Shown here: positions 61,631-64,000 of the stretch, piece after piece
Position numbering within the stretch: position 1 is the stretch's first letter
Layout: each line of letters opens with the position of its first letter
From: Taeniopygia guttata
Taxonomy: Eukaryota; Chordata; Aves; Passeriformes; Estrildidae
Reading direction: 5' to 3'
Assembly: GCF_048771995.1 (NCBI RefSeq)
Contig: NC_133027.1
Location: 8,366,001-8,430,000, forward strand
Length of the DNA: 64,000 bases
Position numbers and translations under genes: made by a program
The notes under the pieces: generated by a model
What the model was told of the DNA's origin: nothing
The model's database searches: none
What the model saw: only the letters and a program-made list of their open reading frames with translations

Positions 61631-63510
61631 CTAATCATCCAAACCATCTGAATCTGGCTGATCTGAACACTTTTTCTTCATTACTTCTTTATACCTCCAA
61701 GTAAGTATGTGTGACTATGGCCCTGTATTTTTTGTACATTTTTTGATGCATCACACATCATTGTTTGTTGAGATTTTTTTAAGAGGTTATTAATTTTTTT
61801 TTTAATTTACTGATAACTTTTCTGTTTTTTAATGACTTTGCCTGAAATAATCCATGTTTCATCTCTATATTAGGTTTTCTTCTTCAAATTAGAGTGAAAA
61901 TAGGCCAGTCAATTTGGAGAAATTAGTTCATATATACTTTATTAAGACTTTTTAAATTTGTCTTTTTTGTGTTGAAGAAGGTATTTTCGTTTAAAGACAG
62001 GCTAAACTGTGGGAAGCTAGAAGTCTGATAAGGTTTTTCCATTTATCTTTAGATTTGATTGCCTTAGAAAATTATGGGAATATCAACACTGGAAAATAAT
62101 ATTTTTATAGCAGTTTCCTCAGGTTTTGAGTGTTCTCTGGGACTGTAAATGTTTTCAGACTGCACAGCCAATCTGAACAACAGAGATCCAAGACAAAACA
62201 GGTTGTTGCTTTCTGTACCTTCTTTAAATCTCCTTTTGCCTAAGGCTGTGAGACAGGAAAAGTTTGAGGTTTTTTGACACGTATTAAGAGCCTGACTTCC
62301 AGTTCAACTAATTTTTCCCTCAATCCTCTCTCACAAGTGAGTGATAACATGGTATAATACTTAAGATTTTTTTAGTAAGGTGAGTGGGTTTAAAAGAAAG
62401 CTTAAAAATATGGTAAATTGAAATTCATGATTTTTGGAACCAGCAAGTTCCCCAGGAGGATACAAAAGTGTAAAGGAAAATAAACTCAGAAGCTGGAGGC
62501 AAGAACAGTAGTTTTTGAGCATTTAGAGCATGGAAGAAGTTGGTAATATTTAAAACTAGCTACAGAAAACAATTTTAAAAGGGAAGTTAGCAGTGGGAAC
62601 TAATGGAGATGGTGGTAGCCAGGAAAGATGCCTGAAGGCCATAACAGGATAGGAGCTGCTGTCTAATTATAGCTCATCTCAATAGAAGCCCTGCATTAAG
62701 AAGTAAAGGAAGAAAAAGCACTGAGAGTGGCAAGGGGACAGTAAGACCTGAAGGATGAAAGGGTCTGTAGTTCACTGAGAAATGCAACATTCTTTGCTTC
62801 AATATCCCTATCTTAGTGCAGGCAGGCTCAAAATCTTGTGTTAAAGTTTCAGAAGCAACCTGAGCATACTGAGGTGCCCCCCAGCTGTGAGGCAAAATGT
62901 GCTAAGTGTGGCTATTCTTCATCTCTGTGTCATCCTTCAAATGCTTTTGATATTGAGGGCTGGATGCTACATGCATGCTTAGAGTCATCTTTGTCCCTGG
63001 ATGCTGCATAGGTTTTTGAAAGTATTTTGAAGCAGTATATTTAATGATGGACGATACCACCCGGGAGCCTAAGTGAGACTTCAAACTGCCTGAGCTAATT
63101 GGATTTCTATTATTTGAGATAATCTTATTGGGATGCTTGGAAATGAGTTTTATTCTTCATTAAAAGGACAAAGGACTACGTCTTTAAAGGTCAGAACTAA
63201 TGTATGCGCAGAGGGCAAAAAATAATGTTCTCTAAAGCTTTATGTGGGCTCCTGCCAGTTGTGACTAATGTTGGTGCAGGTATTAGGAAAACATAGGCCA
63301 GTGTGATGATGAAGAGAAAAGACTGGAGATTAAAAGAAAAGTGGTTTGAAAGCTCTACTCATACTACTGTATGAAGAATAATACATAATGTGGGCGTAAT
63401 AAAAATGATAATGTGTTCTGTCATTTGAGATAATTAGACTTTGATCCTGGAAGATGCTTCTTGTGGCTGAAGCACTGTATCTGGTTAGAGTTCTGCTGCA
63501 TTTATATTTT
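61631..63510. other. AT-rich noncoding stretch, no gene recognised
   Basis: T-rich between 61730 and 61960. A small minus-strand frame at 62674-62895 has no recognisable domain. Confidence 0.5.
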
Positions 63511-63955
63511 ATGTTTAGATTGGATTTAGGAAAAATTTTGTCACTGAAGGTGTTGTCAAGTATTGTAACAGGAAGCTCAGGGCAGTGGTGGAGTCACCGT
63601 CCTTGGAAGTGCTTAAACAATGCATAGATATGGTGTTTAGGGAATGGCTTCAAACAGAAAGAGGGTATGTTTAGAACAGATATTAGGAAGATATTCTTTA
63701 TTGTGAGGATGGTGAGGTGATGGACAAGTTTGCCTAGAGAAGCTGTGAATGCCATATCCCAAACATGGGTGGGGCTTTGAGCAACCTTTTCCATGGCAGT
63801 GGGGTTGGAACTAGGTGGTCTTTAAGATCCTTTCCAATCCAAGTTGATCTGTGATTCTCTGTTTTAATGGTGGCTTTAGCAGTGCTAGGTTAATGGTTGG
63901 ACTCAATGATCTTAAAGGCCGTTTCCAACTGAAATGATTCTATGATTTTATTATT
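63511..63955 (+). mobile_element. CR1 LINE 3' end (outer copy, interrupted by a second CR1)
   Basis: The outer copy starts GTTTAGATTGGATTTAGG and follows CR1 order to a TATGGTGTTTAGGGAATGG block ending near 63647. Its continuation, GGTGGCTTTAGCAGTGCTAGG, TGGTTGGACTCAATGATC, AAAGGCCGTTTCCAACTG and ATTCTATGATTT, only resumes at about 63862. The missing middle is filled by another CR1 copy, listed separately. The order shows the outer copy was present first. Confidence 0.93.
63648..63861 (+). mobile_element. CR1 LINE 3'-end fragment inserted inside another CR1
   Basis: Starts CTTCAAACAGAAAGAGGGTA and continues with TATTAGGAAGATATTC, GTTTGCCTAGAGAAGCTGTG, GTGGGGCTTTGAGCAACC, GGCAGTGGGGTTGGAAC and CTTTCCAATCCAAG, ending at GATTCTCTG. 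This is the CR1 3'-UTR type also seen at 17603 and 50938 and differs from the flanking outer copy. Same orientation as its host. Confidence 0.92.
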
Positions 63956-64000
63956 TTTTGTATTTTCAGAAGAGAATCCTTTCCCACTGCCTAGTTTGAG
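63956..64000. other. Window edge, nothing recognised
   Basis: Last bases after the outer CR1 terminus. Confidence 0.4.

Overview
This window looks like a piece of a bird (or at least sauropsid) nuclear genome. It is AT-rich and has no bacterial-style packed genes. Its main recognisable content is decayed copies of the CR1 LINE, several ending in the (ATTCTATG)-like 3' terminus typical of avian CR1. It also holds two endogenous-retrovirus LTRs and a few very old MIR-like SINE relics. I found no exon, complete gene, structural RNA gene or CRISPR array that I can support. The stretch is best read as a gene desert or the inside of a very large intron. All long open frames were judged to be chance, repeat-derived or low-complexity.

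Layout. 1-9069: AT-rich unique sequence with a MIR-like relic (6630-6692), a (CA)n tract and A-tracts. 9070-10482: the largest CR1 copy, with part of the reverse transcriptase region and the 3' end, and the catalytic Asp pair replaced by Asn-Asn. 10483-33170: unique sequence with CR1 3' ends at 17603 (+), 19463 (-), 26342 (-) and 29733 (+), a possible old DNA-transposon end with a palindrome near 27665, and a long pyrimidine tract at 27990. 33171-33477: an LTR with TATA box, polyadenylation signal and a primer-binding site, followed by unexplained sequence carrying three AATAAA hexamers. 35818-36099: a composite (GGGA)/(GGAA) microsatellite, including about 230 bp of GGAA units. 40330-40487: a MIR-like relic. 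50938-57023: a CR1-rich stretch with copies in both orientations. 60413-60822: a solo LTR with TG...CA ends and a 4-bp target duplication. 61601-61630: a strong short hairpin. 63511-63955: a CR1 3' end with a second CR1 inserted inside it.

No convincing new biological system is visible. The features most worth a second look are the nested CR1, the two LTRs (one with an unassigned tRNA primer), the GGAA tract, the perfect hairpins and the candidate noncoding elements rich in homeodomain or octamer motifs. All family assignments come from recognising sequence by eye; no search was run.
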